DNA of 8,802 nt from an uncultured Ruminococcus sp. Lineage in GTDB: Bacteria; Bacillota; Clostridia; Oscillospirales; Ruminococcaceae. The notes under the pieces were generated by a model. That model saw nothing but the letters and a program-made list of their open reading frames with translations. It did not search any database and had not been told where the DNA came from. Position 1 is the first letter of the stretch. Each line of letters opens with the position of its first letter. Location: positions 1-8,802 of the forward strand of contig CAMWLD010000075.1 of the NCBI GenBank assembly GCA_947175005.1, written 5' to 3'. Shown in pieces: positions 5,737 to 8,802 of this stretch. Both the position numbers and the translations under genes were made by a program.

Positions 5737-7407
5737 TCAAAACTGAAAATTATCAAATCGCCAGCCGTTCTCGGTCTTTACCATGTGATAATTGACCTCT
5801 TCAAACCAAATGAAATAGGGATTATCTTCATGTCCGTGAATAATGAAATCCTTAAAAAGAACCTCATTGTCGTCCGAATAAATTGGCATGAGAAAACTGC
5901 CTTGATATGAAATATCTCCGCCTTTATCACTCGACGCAGCCTGAAGATTGCCGTTTTCATCAATATACCTGTAACGCTGTGCTGTTGAATAAGCATAATC
6001 GTATGTATATCCGAGACATATCTCCGAAAGGAAATCATCAACCGTGTGCTCGTCGGCATATTCCTGCGGCATATATATTGAGTAGCCGAAATATTTCTTT
6101 GTAATTTCATAAGCTGTGTCAACAGCTTCGTGCTGTTCCTCGGTCAGAAAATCATCACCCGAACGGTGTATGACAAACTTCTGCTCAAGCCTTCCACCGT
6201 CGGAATTAAAAGCTATTGTGTAGATACCTGTTTCACATTCATTAAATGGGAACACTTCATTGGTAATTTCATAATCCGAGTTTGTGCCGGGATCAATTGT
6301 GAAATCAATATCATAAACAAGGCTTCCGTCCGAAAATGGAATGGGGGTAAGAACTCCCTTTTCATATTTGAATATCTCTGCGGAATTTATCCGCTGCACC
6401 TCCTCGGTAAAATTGCTGAAGGTGCATACAAGGCTTCCGGAGTGACGCCAGATTTCGGGATAATAGGTGCTTGCGTCAGCTGTTTGACATTCCCAATTTC
6501 CCGGGTGATCGGGAGAGAAATACATATTTGTAAAAAATGTTATTCCTTCCTCGGGTCGTCCGTCCGACCAAGGCGAATCGTCAAGATAATACCTTACAGC
6601 ACAGGTCGGTGCGGCACGCATAATAATATCGGCATCCTTGGAGGAATAGTCCTCGGTTTTTATGCTGAGAGTTTTTATATTTGAATTTTGGATAACATCT
6701 GCCACAGCTTCGGCGTTTATGCTTTTGTTTATCAAATTAAGAGATGTAATGTTCGGACAGTCGGCAATAAAGTCAAGATCGGATTCATCTCTGTAATTTT
6801 CAAAGACAAGATGATGTATGCTTTTTAAATCAGCAATAAAGCTCATATCTTCATTGCCGCTGTAATTTTTAAATTTAAGCCGCAGATATTCGTATTCCGG
6901 AAGCGAGGTCAGGTCTCCACCCTTGTAATCATCAAGGGTAATAAAGCTTATATCCATTTCGCTGAAATCGGCGTTCCCGCTATAGCCTTCAAGGGTAAAC
7001 CAGTTGAAAGAGTATTTTTTCAGAAAGCTCAGATCGCTGCTGCCTGCATTTTCAACTGTAACGAAGTGCACTTTTTTGAGATATTCTTCATCAATACCCA
7101 CAAGAGGTTCTTCGCTGTTTGTAAAATTATTCATATCAATATAAAGTGTGCTGCTCTCGAGCTTATACCCCTGCTCTTCAAAGTAATCCTTCGCCGGTTT
7201 GGTTTTTGCCGCTGAGGTTTCTGTAAGTTCTGCGGTCGTTTCAACCGCTTGATCGGAGGTTTCGGCGGCTGTAGTTTCCGTTTGGGTGCTTGATGTTTCC
7301 GTTTGGGCGGCTGCGGTTTCCGTTTCAACGTCCGTAACGTTTGCTTCGCTGCAAGCGGATAATGTCAGCGTTAAGAGTATCGCCAAGGTCGTTTTTTTGA
7401 TGTTCAT
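5737..7407 (-). CDS. LRR-like exported lipoprotein, copy B (unknown function)
   Basis: This 556-residue paralogue of copy A has the same layout. The signal peptide has an LSAC lipobox with Cys19, followed by a Thr/Glu/Ala-rich spacer (20-71). Seven leucine-rich-like units cover about 115-269, including WFTLEGYSGNAD, KFKNYSGNEDMSFIAD and HLVFENYRDESDLDFIAD. An Ig-like domain follows at about 320-415 (ITNEVFPFNECETGIYTIAF), and an NTF2-like C-terminal domain at about 418-556. The protein ends WRFDNFQF, while A and C end FQLWY. The codon that is TGG (Trp) in both neighbours is TGA here, so the last two residues are lost. The start at 7407 has AGGAAGGAAG 8 nt upstream; an in-frame TTG at 7440 would overlap the end of copy C and is unlikely. 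The gene begins 23 bp after copy C stops and ends 32 bp before copy A starts, so the three are probably one operon. The function is unknown. Confidence 0.88.
   Translation of the reverse strand: MNIKKTTLAILLTLTLSACSEANVTDVETETAAAQTETSSTQTETTAAETSDQAVETTAELTETSAAKTKPAKDYFEEQGYKLESSTLYIDMNNFTNSEEPLVGIDEEYLKKVHFVTVENAGSSDLSFLKKYSFNWFTLEGYSGNADFSEMDISFITLDDYKGGDLTSLPEYEYLRLKFKNYSGNEDMSFIADLKSIHHLVFENYRDESDLDFIADCPNITSLNLINKSINAEAVADVIQNSNIKTLSIKTEDYSSKDADIIMRAAPTCAVRYYLDDSPWSDGRPEEGITFFTNMYFSPDHPGNWECQTADASTYYPEIWRHSGSLVCTFSNFTEEVQRINSAEIFKYEKGVLTPIPFSDGSLVYDIDFTIDPGTNSDYEITNEVFPFNECETGIYTIAFNSDGGRLEQKFVIHRSGDDFLTEEQHEAVDTAYEITKKYFGYSIYMPQEYADEHTVDDFLSEICLGYTYDYAYSTAQRYRYIDENGNLQAASSDKGGDISYQGSFLMPIYSDDNEVLFKDFIIHGHEDNPYFIWFEEVNYHMVKTENGWRFDNFQF
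7284..7407 (-). repeat. Highly conserved 5' segment shared by lipoproteins A and B (copy in B)
   Basis: Partner of 5581-5704: 114 of 124 bases identical by hand count, no gaps. It covers the signal peptide, the lipobox and the first TQTET-type linker repeats. Copy C cannot be compared because its 5' end lies outside the window. Confidence 0.85.
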
Positions 7408-7415
7408 AATGCACG

Positions 7416-7425
7416 CTTCCTTCCT
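7416..7425 (-). promoter_or_regulatory. Ribosome binding site of lipoprotein B
   Basis: AGGAAGGAAG on the minus strand, 8 nt before the ATG. It lies in the 23-bp spacer after the stop codon of copy C and resembles the site before copy A (AACAGAAAGGAAGC there, AACAGGAAGGAAGC here). The spacer was therefore duplicated along with the gene. Confidence 0.8.
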
Positions 7426-7430
7426 GTTCA

Positions 7431-8802
7431 TTAATACCAAAGCTGAAAATTGTCAAACCGCCAGCCGTCCTCGGTTTTTACCATGTGGTAATTATATTCT
7501 GCGAACCAAATATGATAAAAGTCATCGTCATACCAGGCTACAATGAAGCCTTTGAAAAGCACCTCTTTTTCATCGGAGTATATCGGTATAAAGAATTCCT
7601 CCGAATATTCATTTCTACCGCCTCTGACAACATCTGTGGCTTGCAGTCTGCTGTTTTCATCAATATATCCGAATCTTTGCGCCATGGAATAAGCATAATC
7701 ATATGTATATCCGCGGCAAAATTCGGCAATGAATTCATCTGTCGTATACGCATTGGCGTATTCCTCGGTCATATATGCAGAGCAGCCGAATTGCGAATCA
7801 GTAGTTGCATACGCTGCTTTAAACGCCTCACGCTGTTCCTCATTAAGAAAAGCAGGGATATGGATAGTGCGCGGATTATAAAGAAAACCATAGGCATTCT
7901 CGGTGTATGTTTCTTCATTGCAAATGGCAAATGTCTGTTCAAGCCTTTCACCGTCCACATCAAAGACTATTTTATATATACCCGTTTCGCAGTCCGCAAA
8001 GGGGAACATTTCATTTGTGATCTCAAGTCCGGAATTTGTGCCTGGGTCTATGGAAAAATCAATATCGTAAACAAGACTGCCGTCCGCATAGGGCATTGCC
8101 GTAAGCTGTCCGCCCTCATCATGAAAAATTTCGGCGGACGCTGCATGACGAACCTCCTCGCTCCGATTAACAAATGTGCATACCAGGCTGCCGTGATACT
8201 GTTTATCTCTGCTGTATTTCCTATATTTTATACCGTCCGTTTCGTCAGCGGACATTATGTATTCCCGACGGATTTCTTCATTGTTATGATCTACAAACAG
8301 ATTTGTATAAAAAGAAAAACTCTCTTTTAAAATATCATTATGATCATACTGAGGAACATCAAGATGATAGCTTACCATACAGGCAGGAGCCGCTTTCATA
8401 ATAAGCTCCGCATCTTTTGAGGAATATTCCTCAACCGTTACAGAAAGGCTTTGAAGCTTTAATTCCTCCGGCAGCTTTGCCGCAGCCTCGGCATTTACAC
8501 TTTTGCCGTAGATGAAAAGATTGCTTGGCCAGCATTTTTTCAAAAAATCAAAGCTTTCGCCGTCCATATTGATGATCGTAATATTCGGGATATCTTTCAG
8601 CGTTTCCTCATCAATATCCGCCAGGGGAACATCGCCGTCTTTGAAATTATCCATATCAATGGTAAGATATTGATAGCGGCCGGTGCCGCCAAACTTACAA
8701 CCGTGTTCCTCGAAATAATTGTAAAGAAGCTCTTCGCCGCTGATTGTTTCCTCATTTGTTTTCTGTTCTGTTTCTTCGGTCACTTCCTGTTCTGTATTTT
8801 CT
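7431..8802 (-). CDS. LRR-like lipoprotein, copy C, 5' end missing (unknown function)
   Basis: The reading frame is open to the window edge, so this gene is partial: the signal peptide and part of the linker lie beyond base 8802. The GTG at 8781-8783 is an internal Val in a Glu/Thr-rich linker (ENTEQEVTEETEQK), not a start. At least 456 residues are visible. The repeat domain is short: ITIINMDGESFDFLKK, then directly NLFIYGKSVNAEAAAKL and SLSVTVEEYSSKDAELIM. These correspond to units 1, 6 and 7 of copies A and B. An Ig-like domain follows (about 8200-7910; ITNEMFPFADCETGIYKIVF), then an insertion of about 17 residues (TYTENAYGFLYNPRTIH) absent from A and B. The NTF2-like end is WRFDNFQLWY. The HGH motif of A and B (HGHSDDPYFIW) is replaced by AWYDDDFYHIW. 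It is the first visible of three tandem copies. Confidence 0.85.
   Translation of the reverse strand, partial: ENTEQEVTEETEQKTNEETISGEELLYNYFEEHGCKFGGTGRYQYLTIDMDNFKDGDVPLADIDEETLKDIPNITIINMDGESFDFLKKCWPSNLFIYGKSVNAEAAAKLPEELKLQSLSVTVEEYSSKDAELIMKAAPACMVSYHLDVPQYDHNDILKESFSFYTNLFVDHNNEEIRREYIMSADETDGIKYRKYSRDKQYHGSLVCTFVNRSEEVRHAASAEIFHDEGGQLTAMPYADGSLVYDIDFSIDPGTNSGLEITNEMFPFADCETGIYKIVFDVDGERLEQTFAICNEETYTENAYGFLYNPRTIHIPAFLNEEQREAFKAAYATTDSQFGCSAYMTEEYANAYTTDEFIAEFCRGYTYDYAYSMAQRFGYIDENSRLQATDVVRGGRNEYSEEFFIPIYSDEKEVLFKGFIVAWYDDDFYHIWFAEYNYHMVKTEDGWRFDNFQLWY

Noticed and set aside
7485..8330. A 281-codon plus-strand open frame inside lipoprotein C.
   Set aside because: It is antisense to a gene whose minus-strand protein is clearly homologous to copies A and B, so it is a shadow frame. 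A similar shadow occurs at 6130-6684 opposite copy B.
8781..8783. GTG as the start codon of lipoprotein C.
   Set aside because: The frame stays open upstream to the window edge with the same Glu/Thr-rich linker composition, there is no ribosome binding site, and the paralogues begin with a signal peptide well before the linker.

Overview
All the genes seen here lie on the minus strand, so transcription runs from base 8802 toward base 1. In that order they are three tandem paralogous lipoproteins of unknown function (the first cut by the window edge), radA, a MATE-family efflux transporter and thrB (homoserine kinase). No gene on the plus strand is convincing, and I see no RNA gene, insertion sequence, CRISPR array or phage gene.

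The window looks chromosomal and most likely comes from a Firmicute of the class Clostridia, probably a gut Ruminococcus-like (Oscillospiraceae) bacterium. This is inferred from the lipoproteins (a lipobox followed by a long Thr/Glu-rich linker), the AGGAAG/AAAGGA ribosome binding sites, the MATE subtype and the style of RadA. No 16S or other marker gene is present, so the genus is a guess.

Right part (3971-8802): three adjacent genes, called C, B and A in transcription order, encode homologous exported lipoproteins. Each has a Lys-rich signal peptide with an L-S-A-C lipobox (seen in A and B; off-window in C), a Thr/Glu/Ala-rich spacer, a ladder of short leucine-rich-like repeats, an Ig-like beta domain, and a C-terminal domain that resembles NTF2-like folds. 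The spacers between C/B and B/A are about 30 bp and resemble each other, so the duplication unit was the gene plus its spacer. C lacks about four of the seven leucine-rich-like units found in A and B. B has lost its last two residues through a Trp-to-stop change.

Left part (1-3917): radA (DNA recombination and repair) starts 53 bp after lipoprotein A, with a weak candidate promoter and no visible terminator between them. MATE follows after 110 bp, and thrB 77 bp after that. These are housekeeping or general-purpose genes with no obvious link to each other or to the lipoproteins. thrB is not beside hom or thrC within this window. I see no complete new defence or metabolic system. The most distinctive element is the expanding and contracting lipoprotein family.
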